The position numbers were made by a program, and so were the translations under genes. A stretch of 64,000 nt of DNA from Campylobacter jejuni. GTDB taxonomy: Bacteria > Campylobacterota > Campylobacteria > Campylobacterales > Campylobacteraceae. This document shows, one piece after another, positions 1 to 8,543 of this stretch (positions are counted from its first letter, which is position 1; every line of letters begins with the position of its first letter). Location of the stretch: the NCBI GenBank assembly GCA_014305285.1, contig JACRSG010000006.1, positions 36,476 through 100,475 of the forward strand, written 5' to 3'. The notes beneath the pieces are model-generated. The model ran no database searches and had not been told where the DNA came from. It saw only the letters and a program-made list of their open reading frames with translations.

Positions 1-2146
1 TATCAAGCGTTGTTCTTACTCTTGATAGTTCTTTTCTTTGGTTGGCTGCAGCAACAAGTTTATTTACATCTTCTTGAATTTGATTATAGGTTTTTCCACT
101 TTTGTTTTGAACATACATTTCAAAACCACCTGTGATACTTAATCCAGGTATAGGAGGTAAGCCTATAAATACGCTTGAGGCATTACGATCAAAAGCAAAT
201 TTTTTATTAAGTTCGGCTATAATTTGATCAGCGCTTACATTTCTATCCTTCCAATCTTGCAAACCTATAAACATCGCAGCAGCATTTTCTTTGAGTGAAC
301 TTGTAAAAAGATCAAACCCTATCATAGCCATTGCATCTTTGACTCCATTAGTTTTTAAAACTTCTTGGCTTATGTGATCAACTTCTGAGATTGTTCTATG
401 GAGTGCTGAAGCTGAAGGAAGGTTAATAATGCTAATCATCAAACCTTGATCTTCTTCAGGAACTAAAGAATTTGGCACAGCTTTATAAAGATAAAAAATT
501 GCCCCAAGCATAATGCAAAAAATTAAAACAAAACGAATGGTTCTTTTTAAAATATATGCTACTCCTGCACTAAATACAGAGGTGCTCCAATCAAAAAAAT
601 CATTGAATTTCTTTACAAATTTAAATGGCTCTCCTTCGTTGCGTCGTAAAAAGAGTGCACATAAAGAAGGTGTTAAAGTAAGAGCAACAAAACCTGATAT
701 GGTTACAGATATAGCTAAGGTGAGGGCAAACTGTCTTTGAATTTCTCCAACAAAACCTGATATAAAAGAAACTGGTATAAAAACAGCACAAAGTACAAGA
801 ACAATTGAAATAACCGGAGAGCTAACTTCTTGCATCGCTTGGATAGCAGCATCTTTTATGCTTATTTGCTCATTCTCATGCAAAATCCTATCGATATTTT
901 CCACAACTATAATCGCATCATCTACAACGATCCCTATGGCTAAAATTAAGGCAAAAAGTGTAAGCAAGTTAATACTAAAACCTAAAACATAAAGTCCAGC
1001 AAAAGTTCCTAACAATGAAACAGGCACAGCTATCATAGGGATAAGTGTTGCACGGAAATTTTTTAAGAACATGTACATAACAATGATAACTAAAATTAGA
1101 GCTTCAATAAAAGTTTTAACAACTTCTTTGATTGATTCTATTACAAATTTTGTTGTATCGTAAGGAATTTTATATGTTAAACCTTTTGGGAAATTTTTTG
1201 AAAGTTCTTGCATTTTAGCTTGAACAAGTTCTGCTGTATGTAATGCGTTTGCCCCTGATTGAAGATTGATTATAATCGGAACTGCATCATTGCCATTTAA
1301 TCGTCCTTGTGAGCTGTATTGTTGCGATCCTATTTCCACATCAGCTACATTTTTAAGTCTTAAAAATGATCCATCATCATTTGTTCTTAAAATAATGTTT
1401 TCAAATTCGCTAGGGTTTTGCAGTCTTCCTTGCATAGTGATTGAATAAACATAAGGAGATTTTTGAGTTACAGGTTCTTCGCCAATTTTACCAGTTGCGT
1501 ACTGAGCATTTTGATCATTAACTGCAGAAATTACATCAGTAGCTGTGATTCCAAATTTATTTAATAAATCAGGTTTTAGCCAAATTCTTAAAGAATAATT
1601 ACGATTTCCTATAGCGTTTGCATCTCCAACTCCTGGAACCCTTTTTAACTCATCTAAAACATTTAAAGTGATATAGTTATATACATCTACTGCACTCATT
1701 GAGCCATCACTTGAATACATAGAAATTGCAGCAAGCGTTGTTGAAGAAGTTTTTCTAACTGTTACTCCAAGTTTCTTAACTGCATCTGGCATTTTTGCAG
1801 TTGCAGCTGAAATTCTGTTATTAACATCTATGGTGGCTTGATCAGGATCTGTGCCGATATCAAAATAAACAGTCAAACTCATAGTTCCTGAAGAACTTGA
1901 AGTTGAATCCATGTAAATCATATTATCTGCACCATTGATTGCATCTTCGATAGGACTTGCAACTGTTGAAGCAATGGTTTGTGCATCAGCTCCTGTGTAA
2001 GTTGCACTTACTTTAACTGTAGGAGGGGTTAAAGAAGGGTATTGTTCTATAGGTAAATTTGTAAGACCTATGATTCCAGCTAAAGAAATTATAATTGCAA
2101 CAACTGAAGCAAAAACAGGTCTTTCGATAAAAAATTTAGAAAACAT
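1..2146 (-). CDS. cmeB: RND multidrug efflux transporter CmeB (5' part; gene runs off the left edge)
   Basis: Inner-membrane proton/drug antiporter of the CmeABC tripartite pump, which exports fluoroquinolones, macrolides, bile salts and other compounds. About 715 of the usual roughly 1040 residues are present. The protein begins MFSKFFIERPVFA, the typical HAE1-RND start with the first membrane helix. A long periplasmic porter region follows, then a cluster of membrane helices containing the motif GIVVDDAIIVVENIDR (the RND helix-4 signature with its paired aspartates). The ATG at 2144-2146 shares one base with the cmeA stop codon (TAATG), so the two are translationally linked. The 3' end and cmeC lie outside the window. 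No frame interruption was seen in the visible part. Confidence 0.97.
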   Translation of the reverse strand, partial: MFSKFFIERPVFASVVAIIISLAGIIGLTNLPIEQYPSLTPPTVKVSATYTGADAQTIASTVASPIEDAINGADNMIYMDSTSSSSGTMSLTVYFDIGTDPDQATIDVNNRISAATAKMPDAVKKLGVTVRKTSSTTLAAISMYSSDGSMSAVDVYNYITLNVLDELKRVPGVGDANAIGNRNYSLRIWLKPDLLNKFGITATDVISAVNDQNAQYATGKIGEEPVTQKSPYVYSITMQGRLQNPSEFENIILRTNDDGSFLRLKNVADVEIGSQQYSSQGRLNGNDAVPIIINLQSGANALHTAELVQAKMQELSKNFPKGLTYKIPYDTTKFVIESIKEVVKTFIEALILVIIVMYMFLKNFRATLIPMIAVPVSLLGTFAGLYVLGFSINLLTLFALILAIGIVVDDAIIVVENIDRILHENEQISIKDAAIQAMQEVSSPVISIVLVLCAVFIPVSFISGFVGEIQRQFALTLAISVTISGFVALTLTPSLCALFLRRNEGEPFKFVKKFNDFFDWSTSVFSAGVAYILKRTIRFVLIFCIMLGAIFYLYKAVPNSLVPEEDQGLMISIINLPSASALHRTISEVDHISQEVLKTNGVKDAMAMIGFDLFTSSLKENAAAMFIGLQDWKDRNVSADQIIAELNKKFAFDRNASSVFIGLPPIPGLSITGGFEMYVQNKSGKTYNQIQEDVNKLVAAANQRKELSRVRTTLD

Positions 2147-3249
2147 TATTGTGCTCCAATTTCTTTAACTTCGCTATCAACTTGAATGTTTTTAAAGTTA
2201 TCCAAAATAATTTTATCGCCATTTTGCAATCCTTTGTCAATAATAGCGTATTCATTGTTTTGGTAGCTTATATGTACAGAAGATTTTTCTACTTTTCCAT
2301 TTTTAACAAGAAGAACATAAACATCATTTTGATCTTGTTTAATAGCTATTTGAGGTACTTTAAAGCCATTTTTTTGTATAAAACCTTCTGAGGTAATCGT
2401 TGCAAAAGCACCTGGTAAAAGTGTCGAGTTGTTGTTATCAAATACAGCTTTGGCTTTTACTGTTCCACTATTAGCATCTATAACCGAATCAATAAAATAA
2501 AGTTTACCTTGAACGGTTTCTCCATTAAGATTTAAATTTGCATGAATGCTGTCTAAATCCCATTTTCCACTTTGAGTATTGCGAACTAGGTTTAGTTTAT
2601 CTGTATCTGAAATAAAGAAATCTGCGTAAATAGGATTTAAATTTGTAACTCTAACTAGTTCAGTTGTTGAAGCGCTTACATAATCTCCTATATTAACTAA
2701 AGCATCTCCTATAGTACCATCAAAAGGAGCTTTTATTTCGGTATGATCTAGATCAATTCTTGCATTTGCAAGTTGTGCTCTAGCACTTGCTAGACTAGCT
2801 TTTGAATTATTAAATGTAGCAAGAGAAGAGTCGTATTCTTTTTGAGAGATTGCACTTTTACTAAAAAGAGCCTTAGAACGATTAAAATCCTTGCTTGCAT
2901 TTTCGAAAGTTGCTTTAGCCATTAAAACTTGTCCGTAAGCTGAATCAACGCTAGCTTTAAATTTATCTTGCTCTATGATAAATAATGTTTGTCCTTTTTT
3001 TACCTTATCTCCAGCCTTAAAAAGTTTATTGACTATTACACCGCTAATTTGAGGTTTTATAATAACATCATAATCACTGACAAGTTTAGCAGGATAGGTA
3101 AAACTAAGTGCCAAATCTTCAGATTTAGCACTCATGGTTGTTACAGGTTGAGGTGGCATTTGTATTTTTGATGCTTCTTCTTTGCTACAAGCAGTGAGTA
3201 AAAGCACAACACCTAAAGCTAAAATAGTATTTTTTTGAAATAATTTCAT
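2146..3249 (-). CDS. cmeA: Multidrug efflux periplasmic adaptor lipoprotein CmeA
   Basis: Membrane-fusion protein linking CmeB to the outer-membrane channel CmeC. The 367 residues start with a lipoprotein signal ending LLLTAC (acylated Cys about residue 21). A biotinyl-lipoyl-like half (VIIKPQISGVIV), an alpha-helical hairpin (about residues 95-165, rich in Ala, Lys and Asn), the second lipoyl half (IKAPFDGTIGDALVNIGDYV) and beta-barrel regions follow. This is normal RND-adaptor architecture and length. It is the first gene of the cmeABC operon and is preceded by a CmeR operator and a TATAAT box. From memory it is nearly identical to C. jejuni CmeA, with only scattered substitutions. Confidence 0.98.
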   Translation of the reverse strand: MKLFQKNTILALGVVLLLTACSKEEASKIQMPPQPVTTMSAKSEDLALSFTYPAKLVSDYDVIIKPQISGVIVNKLFKAGDKVKKGQTLFIIEQDKFKASVDSAYGQVLMAKATFENASKDFNRSKALFSKSAISQKEYDSSLATFNNSKASLASARAQLANARIDLDHTEIKAPFDGTIGDALVNIGDYVSASTTELVRVTNLNPIYADFFISDTDKLNLVRNTQSGKWDLDSIHANLNLNGETVQGKLYFIDSVIDANSGTVKAKAVFDNNNSTLLPGAFATITSEGFIQKNGFKVPQIAIKQDQNDVYVLLVKNGKVEKSSVHISYQNNEYAIIDKGLQNGDKIILDNFKNIQVDSEVKEIGAQ

Positions 3250-3276
3250 GGTTTTGCCTTGAAAATTAAATTAAAA

Positions 3277-3292
3277 TGTAATATTTATTACA
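3277..3292 (-). promoter_or_regulatory. CmeR operator upstream of cmeABC
   Basis: Perfect 7-2-7 inverted repeat, TGTAATATTTATTACA on the plus strand. It matches the 16-bp palindrome known to be bound by the TetR-family repressor CmeR between cmeR and cmeA. It lies about 28 bp upstream of the cmeA start and about 14 bp downstream of the -10 box, so a bound repressor would block transcription initiation or clearance. Both arms are intact in this strain, in contrast to the broken cmeR gene. Confidence 0.9.
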
Positions 3293-3306
3293 AAAATTTT
3301 TGACTA

Positions 3307-3312
3307 ATTATA
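3307..3312 (-). promoter_or_regulatory. -10 box of the cmeABC promoter
   Basis: TATAAT on the minus strand in the context AAGATATAATTAG, about 58 bp upstream of the cmeA ATG and just upstream of the CmeR palindrome. As is usual in Campylobacter there is no obvious -35 hexamer. It is the best match in the cmeR-cmeA intergenic region. Confidence 0.6.
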
Positions 3313-3338
3313 TCTTAATTTTGGTTAATAAAATTATT

Positions 3339-3970
3339 TTAAGCTTTGGAGTCATTACTCCCATTTAGAAAAACATTTACAACAAATTCAACATGTTCTT
3401 TTTGTTCTTTTTTATTTTTCAAAGGAGTATTAATTAAAACATTGAGATGATGATAGGGTTCTTTTAACATAGTGTAAAAAAGAACCGCAAGTTTTTCTGC
3501 ATTTTTTTCATATAAGAATTATTTTGTTGCTTGAAAAAATCCATAAGTATATTATAGGAAAAATTTTGTTGATTATTTTCTATCCAATTAGCAAGATGTC
3601 TATCTTTGTCATAAACTTGAGAATAGATAATTTTACCAAAGGCTACAGCTTCTGGTTGATTAAAAATTTCTATAAAAGCTAAACCAAAAGAAGTTAAAAT
3701 TTCTTTTAAACTACCATTTTCAATTTCTTGTGTTTTGGAATAAATAAGATGAAAGTGTTTTTTACATATATCATCTAAAATTTCAAAGAATAACCCTTTT
3801 TTGCTTTTAAAACCATCGTAAATATTAGAATAAGATCCTCCAGATAATTTAATAATGTCACTCAAACTTGTTTCTTGGTATCCTTTTGTTAAAAAAAGCT
3901 CTAAGGCCACTGCTTTGATTTTTTCTTGTCTGGCTAAAACCTTTTGTGATGGTGTTCTATTTGAGTTCAT
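3339..3970 (-). pseudogene. cmeR: Frameshifted TetR-family repressor CmeR
   Basis: CmeR represses cmeABC. The N-terminal half is intact: start MNSNRTPSQKVLARQEK and a helix-turn-helix region around residues 30-55 (TSLSDIIKLSGGSYSNIYDGF). The usual protein is 210 residues. Here the frame breaks after SYMKK: an A7 run (plus-strand T7 at 3502-3508) replaces the A8 needed to read SYMKKNAEKL, and translation ends after 168 residues at 3464. The lost C-terminal helices are still encoded in the -1 frame (ending HVEFVVNVFLNGSNDSKA, stop at 3339-3341). Restoring one A gives exactly 210 codons plus stop. In TetR regulators this region forms most of the dimer interface, so loss of function is likely. 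The gene overlaps the ccoG end by 4 bp. A sequencing error or slipped-strand phase variation at the homopolymer cannot be excluded. Confidence 0.9.
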
Positions 3971-5334
3971 TTTTTATCCTTTATAAGAGTGCTTTTAGGG
4001 TATACAAATATACTTTTTCTAAAAACCGAAATTTTTTCATTATCCTTCGCGTAAGCTTTTATATGCAAAGGAAAGATTACATCTTTTTTATCGTTGTTTA
4101 CTAAATTTTTTGTAGCTTTGATAACAACTATTTTTTTAACTTCCTCTCCTGCTTTTAATTTAAAAGGTTGGCTTGGTCTTATGATTTCAATTCCATCATT
4201 TATCCCTTCTAAATTTGCTGTAAAATAATATTCATGAGGTTTAGAATCTGTATTTTGAAACAAAAAGGTATAAGCATTTGAAATGACTAATTCGCCTTTA
4301 ACATTTGAAATATTATATAATTCACTACTACGATTGATATTTAAAAGCATGCTTTCTTTTTTACTTCCCATGATAATGAAAGCTAGTAAAGCAATTAAAA
4401 GAACTATAAAATATGCTATCGTTCTAAATCTTAAATAATGAACCTTAGAACGCGTTTCAATAGCTTTTGCACTTGTCCAATTGATCAAACTTGGACGATT
4501 AAATTTGCTTTGTACTTTAGAACAAGCATCGGCGCATTCAAGACAATTAATACATTCAAGTTGCATTCCTTTGCGTATGTCAATATGAGTTGGGCAGATG
4601 TTAACACAGGCTTCACAACCTATGCATTCTCCCTCAGGCGGTTTTTTATGAAGTTTGGTGTGTCCATCATAGATCAAGCCTCCGCGTTTTTCATCGTAAA
4701 TCACTTGTATTGTATCATGATCAAACATTACAGATTGTATTCTTGCATAAGGACAGACATAAATACAAAATTTTTCTTGTAAATAGGTAATATCTAAAGT
4801 AAAAAATAAACTAGCACAAAATAAAATTCCAAGCAAAAGTAGATGCTCGTCAGGATTTTGAATATAATTGAAAAAATCTTCAGGAGAGATAAAGTACCAA
4901 AGTAAATTACTGACAGCGACTAAAGATATAAAATAAAAAATTATTATTCCAAGAAATTTTTTAAAATATTGCCCTTCATATTCTTTTTGTTTGTTGTTGA
5001 TATTTTTGCGAATTTTAAGAAATTTAGTTTGTATGATATCTCTATATATAACTCTAAAAATGGTTTGTGGACAACTCCAAGCACACCAAATTCTTCCACC
5101 TAAAGTTGTAATAAAAAATACAAATAAAAAAAGAAATATAAGAACAAAAGGCATGAGATAAAATTCTTGCGTTGAAAAAGAAATAAAAAATAGATTTAAT
5201 TTAGAGTGATCAAAACTTAAAAGAAAAAAATGATTCTCATTAATTCTTATAAAAGGTAAGGCAAATATGATAATACTTGCAATTAAATATACAAAATATC
5301 GTTTTTTTGTATAGTTTGTAATGTATCCTTGCAT
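3967..5334 (-). CDS. ccoG: CcoG/FixG/RdxA-type polyferredoxin membrane protein
   Basis: Membrane protein involved in cytochrome cbb3 oxidase maturation; CcoG homologues act as copper(II) reductases. The 455 residues have several N-terminal membrane helices and the pair CAWSCPQ and CIYVCPYAR in the membrane domain. Two 4Fe-4S clusters follow (CIGCEACVNICP and CINCLECADAC, about residues 235-275). A further helix and a C-terminal Ig-like FixG periplasmic domain complete it. Length is normal. It is the upstream gene of a ccoG-cmeR unit (4-bp overlap), so cmeR may be co-transcribed with a respiration gene as well as from its own promoter. Confidence 0.93.
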   Translation of the reverse strand: MQGYITNYTKKRYFVYLIASIIIFALPFIRINENHFFLLSFDHSKLNLFFISFSTQEFYLMPFVLIFLFLFVFFITTLGGRIWCAWSCPQTIFRVIYRDIIQTKFLKIRKNINNKQKEYEGQYFKKFLGIIIFYFISLVAVSNLLWYFISPEDFFNYIQNPDEHLLLLGILFCASLFFTLDITYLQEKFCIYVCPYARIQSVMFDHDTIQVIYDEKRGGLIYDGHTKLHKKPPEGECIGCEACVNICPTHIDIRKGMQLECINCLECADACSKVQSKFNRPSLINWTSAKAIETRSKVHYLRFRTIAYFIVLLIALLAFIIMGSKKESMLLNINRSSELYNISNVKGELVISNAYTFLFQNTDSKPHEYYFTANLEGINDGIEIIRPSQPFKLKAGEEVKKIVVIKATKNLVNNDKKDVIFPLHIKAYAKDNEKISVFRKSIFVYPKSTLIKDKK

Positions 5335-5375
5335 TTTTAGACCTTAATTATAATTTTAGCACTTTGTAATTAAGG

Positions 5376-5381
5376 ATTATA
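5376..5381 (-). promoter_or_regulatory. Candidate -10 box for ccoG
   Basis: TATAAT on the minus strand (context CGGTTATAATCC), about 42 bp upstream of the ccoG start. A second TATAAT lies only about 13 bp before the ATG and overlaps the ribosome-binding region AAGG, so the distal box is preferred. Confidence 0.45.
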
Positions 5382-5442
5382 ACCGATAAAAACTAAAACA
5401 ATTTTTAAATACTTTCTAAGTTAGAATTAATAAGAAGTGTTT

Positions 5443-5448
5443 TATAAT
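5443..5448 (+). promoter_or_regulatory. -10 box of rpsU promoter
   Basis: TATAAT in the context GTGTTTTATAATTATACC, 44 bp before the rpsU GTG. It is the first strong box after the divergent ccoG gene, with T-rich DNA upstream. Confidence 0.6.
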
Positions 5449-5491
5449 TATACCTCACAACAAAAATTTACACAGAAAGGTGGTGAGGACT

Positions 5492-5704
5492 GTGCCAGGA
5501 ATTAAGGTACATCCTAACGAGTCTTTTGATGAAGCGTATCGTAAATTCAAAAAGCAAGTAGATAGAAATCTAGTTGTAACTGAAGTAAGAGCAAGAAGAT
5601 TTTTCGAGCCTATGACTGAAATTCGCAAAAAACAAAAAATTTCAGCACGCAAAAAAATGCTTAAAAGACTTTATATGCTTAGACGCTACGAGTCAAGACT
5701 CTAA
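5492..5704 (+). CDS. rpsU: 30S ribosomal protein S21
   Basis: Small basic protein of the 30S subunit that helps mRNA and 16S rRNA pairing during initiation. Starting at GTG 5492 gives 70 residues beginning [19 protein letters not shown], the conserved bS21 start, and an Arg/Lys-rich C-terminus ([17 protein letters not shown]). A longer reading from GTG 5480 would add four residues, but a strong ribosome-binding sequence (GGTGGTGAGGA) lies exactly there, so 5492 is chosen. The gene is monocistronic, bracketed by its own -10 box and a strong terminator. Confidence 0.95.
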   Translation: MPGIKVHPNESFDEAYRKFKKQVDRNLVVTEVRARRFFEPMTEIRKKQKISARKKMLKRLYMLRRYESRL

Positions 5705-5707
5705 CCC

Positions 5708-5730
5708 AAAAGCCCGAAAGGGCTTTTTTT
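5708..5730 (+). terminator. Rho-independent terminator of rpsU
   Basis: Hairpin AGCCC-GAAA-GGGCT with a GNRA-type tetraloop, flanked by A-run and followed by seven T, starting three bases after the rpsU stop. It is the most GC-rich and most canonical terminator in the window. Confidence 0.92.
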
Positions 5731-5779
5731 ATATCTACAAACTCCATTTAGGTATGAAACAGTATTTATTATTTTTTGT

Positions 5780-5785
5780 TAAAAT
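5780..5785 (+). promoter_or_regulatory. Extended -10 promoter for the Cj0371-type lipoprotein gene
   Basis: TTTTTTG-t-TAAAAT, an extended -10 with TG one base upstream. It lies 35 bp before the ATG at 5821, just after the rpsU terminator, and presumably drives the lipoprotein and the ATP-grasp ligase gene behind it. Confidence 0.5.
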
Positions 5786-5820
5786 TTCTAATTTAAATTT
5801 TCTGTTTTTAGGATAAACTT

Positions 5821-6426
5821 ATGAAAAAAATCAAAAAAATCATTCAAATTGGTATGATAGGCGGTTTAGCAGCTGTTGCTGGGGGTGCTCTAGCAGGTTG
5901 TGGAAGCAATAATGATAATGCAGATACTTTAAATCAAGCAACTAATGCTCAAGGAGCTTTTGTAATTATCGAAGAAACAGCTCCAGGGCAATATAAAATC
6001 AAAGATCAATATCCAAGCGATGAAACAAGGGTAGTTTTAAAAGATCTTAATGGCACAGAAAGAATTTTATCCAAAGAAGAAATGGATGCTTTGATTAAAG
6101 AAGAAGCAGCTAAAATCGATAATGGAACTTCAAATTTAACTAAAGACAATGGGCAAATCAGTAGCGGAGGATTGAGTTTAGGAGAAACTTTACTCGCAAG
6201 TGCTGCAGGTGCTATTTTAGGAAGTTGGATAGGTTCAAAACTTTTCAATAATCAAAATTTTGCTAACCAACAACGCGGTGCTTTTTCAAATCAAAGTGCT
6301 TATCAAAGAAGTGTTAATAGTTTTAATAAGGCAGGAACAACAAGTGCTACTTCAAGTACTAAAAAATCAGGTTTTTTTGGTGGAGGCTCTAAAGCTACAA
6401 GCTCTAGTTCTTCTTTTGGTTCTTAA
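5821..6426 (+). CDS. UPF0323 family lipoprotein (Cj0371 type)
   Basis: Predicted lipoprotein of 201 residues. The basic start MKKIKKIIQI and a Gly/Ala-rich hydrophobic stretch end in lipobox LAGC (Cys about residue 27). A compact middle domain with acidic stretches (LSKEEMDALIKEEAAK) precedes a Gly-rich segment (about residues 120-142, SLGETLLASAAGAILGSWIGSKLF) and a Ser/Thr/Gly-rich low-complexity tail ending SSSSSFGS. The family is conserved in Campylobacter and Helicobacter. The C. jejuni member has been linked to motility, chemotaxis and virulence phenotypes, but its molecular role is unknown. The next gene starts 9 bp downstream, so the two form an operon. Confidence 0.85.
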   Translation: MKKIKKIIQIGMIGGLAAVAGGALAGCGSNNDNADTLNQATNAQGAFVIIEETAPGQYKIKDQYPSDETRVVLKDLNGTERILSKEEMDALIKEEAAKIDNGTSNLTKDNGQISSGGLSLGETLLASAAGAILGSWIGSKLFNNQNFANQQRGAFSNQSAYQRSVNSFNKAGTTSATSSTKKSGFFGGGSKATSSSSSFGS

Positions 6427-6435
6427 GGATAATTA

Positions 6436-7605
6436 ATGCAATTACTACAAGTCGATAAACTTCAAAAAGATTATTTAGAAAATATAGGTTTTTCATGGCA
6501 TACGGATGAAGATGGAAGTGATTATATTAGCGATAAGTTAGTTTGTGTTAAAGAAAGCGAAGCTAATGCTTATTATGAAGCGGTAAATGAGCTTTATGAT
6601 ATGTTTATCGCTGCAGCACAAGAAGTGATTGATAATGATCGTTTTGATGAGCTTGGAATTCCTTTTAATCTTATTGATGCGATTAAAATGAGTTGGGAAA
6701 ATGAAGTACATTGGCATTTATATGGGCGTTTTGATTTAGCGGGTGGACTTGATGGTAAGCCTATAAAGCTTATAGAATTTAATGCCGACACCCCTACCGC
6801 TCTTTTTGAAAGTGCGATTTTACAATGGGCACTTTTAAAACAAAATGGAATGGATGAAAGTGCACAATTTAACAGTATTTATGAAAGTTTGATGGATAAT
6901 TTTAAAAGACTTATTACTCTTGATGAAAGTGTTGAAGGATTTGAAGAGCATTATCAAGGATGGAAAATTCTTTTTTCAAGTGTTGCAGGAAGTAAAGAAG
7001 AGGAAATCACTACAAAATTGCTTGCACATATAGCCAATGAAGCAGGTTTTCAAACTAATTTTTCCTTTGTAGATGAGGTAGAATTTAGTGAAGAAGGAAT
7101 TTTTAAAGAGGGTGAAAATTATGAGTATTGGTTTAAGCTTATTCCTTGGGAAGATATAGCCATAGAAGAGGGTGAGCTTGCTATGCTTTTAACTCAAATC
7201 ATGCGTAATCAAAGAGCAATTATTTTAAATCCTGCTTATACGCTTTTATTTCAATCTAAGGGAATTTTAAAAATTCTATGGGAACTTTATCCAAACCATC
7301 CTTTACTTTTAGAAACAAAAGATACTCCTTTAGAGGGTAAAAACTATGTTAAAAAACCTGTTTTTGGTAGAGAAGGTGCAAATATTAGTATAATTAAAGA
7401 TGGAAAAACTTTGCATGAAAATGTAGGTCTTTATGGGAATAATAAGGCTATTTATCAAGAATATGTAGAGTTTAATTCATGCGAAAATGAATACTATCAA
7501 GCAGGTGTTTTCTTTGCCTATGAGGGATGTGGCTTAGGATTTAGAAAAGGTGGCCTTGTGCTTGATAATTATTCTAAATTTGTAGGACATATTATTAAGG
7601 ATTAA
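6436..7605 (+). CDS. Glutathionylspermidine synthase-like ATP-grasp ligase
   Basis: 389-residue protein of the GSP_synth (ATP-grasp C-N ligase) family. It matches only the synthetase domain; the N-terminal amidase domain of E. coli Gss is absent. Visible ATP-grasp elements are KLIEFNADTPTALFE, the N-rich metal/substrate segment, and KKPVFGREGANI with the phosphate-binding loop near residue 310. The C-terminus has the family end (GLVLDNYSKFVGHII). The enzyme would join a carboxylate to an amine with ATP. Campylobacter is thought not to make glutathione, so the real substrate is uncertain. It is translated directly behind the lipoprotein gene and two bases before the dehydrogenase gene. Confidence 0.8.
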   Translation: MQLLQVDKLQKDYLENIGFSWHTDEDGSDYISDKLVCVKESEANAYYEAVNELYDMFIAAAQEVIDNDRFDELGIPFNLIDAIKMSWENEVHWHLYGRFDLAGGLDGKPIKLIEFNADTPTALFESAILQWALLKQNGMDESAQFNSIYESLMDNFKRLITLDESVEGFEEHYQGWKILFSSVAGSKEEEITTKLLAHIANEAGFQTNFSFVDEVEFSEEGIFKEGENYEYWFKLIPWEDIAIEEGELAMLLTQIMRNQRAIILNPAYTLLFQSKGILKILWELYPNHPLLLETKDTPLEGKNYVKKPVFGREGANISIIKDGKTLHENVGLYGNNKAIYQEYVEFNSCENEYYQAGVFFAYEGCGLGFRKGGLVLDNYSKFVGHIIKD

Positions 7606-7607
7606 AA

Positions 7608-8543
7608 ATGAAAATTGTTTGTTTGGATGCGGCAACTTTAGGGGGTTATGATTTAAGTGTTTTTGAAAAATTTGGTTCTTTACAAATTTATACTACAACC
7701 AATAAAGAACAAACCATAGAGCGTTTAAAAGATGCCAATATCGCTATGACAAATAAGGTTGTAATTGATAAAGATGTGATTGATGCTTGTAAAGATTTAA
7801 AACTCATTCTAGAAACTGCTACAGGGGTTAATAATATTGATGTTGAGTATGCTAAGGAAAAAGGTATTATTGTAAAAAATGCAGCAGGATATTCGACTAT
7901 GAGTGTTGTGCAGCATACTTTTGCGTTTATGTTTGCTTTTCTAAATCAAGTGCTTTATTATGACAAATGGAGTAAAGAAGGTAAGTGGTGTGAAAGTCCT
8001 ATTTTTACAGATTATAGTAGAATTTTAAATACCTTAAGTGGTAAAAAACATGGTATTATAGGTTTAGGAACCATAGGTAAAGAAGTGGCAAAAATTTCAA
8101 AGGCTTTTGGAGCCGAAATTTATTATTATTCTACGAGTGGAGCTAATAAAAACGCAGATTTTGTACATTTGGAATTAAAAGATTTATTAAAAACTTGTGA
8201 TATTATAAGTATCCACGCACCTTTAAATGAAAAAACCAAAAATTTACTCGCCTTTGAAGAATTAAAGCTTTTAAAAGATAATGCGATTTTGATTAATGTA
8301 GGAAGAGGTGGGATTATCCATGAAAATGATTTAGCTAAAATCATAGATGAAAAAAATATTCGTGTAGGGCTTGATGTTTTAGAAATTGAACCTATGATGA
8401 AAAATCATCCACTTTTAAGCATTAAAAATAAAGAAAATCTTATGATCACTCCTCATGTTGCGTGGGCGAGCAAGGAGGCTTTAAATGCTTTAATGGGTAT
8501 AGTTTATAATAATTTAAAAGAATGGATAGAAAATGGCAAGTGA
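7608..8543 (+). CDS. D-2-hydroxyacid dehydrogenase family protein
   Basis: NAD(P)-dependent dehydrogenase of the D-isomer-specific family, 311 residues. Residues about 145-180 form the Rossmann nucleotide-binding region ([23 protein letters not shown]). The three catalytic positions are visible: Arg in NVGRGGI, Glu in DVLEIEPM and His in ITPHVAW. Closest by eye are hydroxypyruvate/glyoxylate reductases and D-lactate dehydrogenase-like enzymes; the substrate cannot be decided from sequence. It overlaps the following YajQ gene by 11 bp and follows the ligase gene by 2 bp, so it sits inside one transcription unit. Confidence 0.85.
   Translation: MKIVCLDAATLGGYDLSVFEKFGSLQIYTTTNKEQTIERLKDANIAMTNKVVIDKDVIDACKDLKLILETATGVNNIDVEYAKEKGIIVKNAAGYSTMSVVQHTFAFMFAFLNQVLYYDKWSKEGKWCESPIFTDYSRILNTLSGKKHGIIGLGTIGKEVAKISKAFGAEIYYYSTSGANKNADFVHLELKDLLKTCDIISIHAPLNEKTKNLLAFEELKLLKDNAILINVGRGGIIHENDLAKIIDEKNIRVGLDVLEIEPMMKNHPLLSIKNKENLMITPHVAWASKEALNALMGIVYNNLKEWIENGK

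Noticed and set aside
513..740. Open frame on the plus strand opposite cmeB
   Set aside because: It lies wholly inside the cmeB reading frame on the other strand and has no ribosome site or family similarity; it is a shadow.
4438..4782. 114-codon frame antisense to ccoG
   Set aside because: It is antisense to the conserved ferredoxin domain of ccoG, and its Cys/Thr-rich composition is explained by the complement of the Cys codons there.
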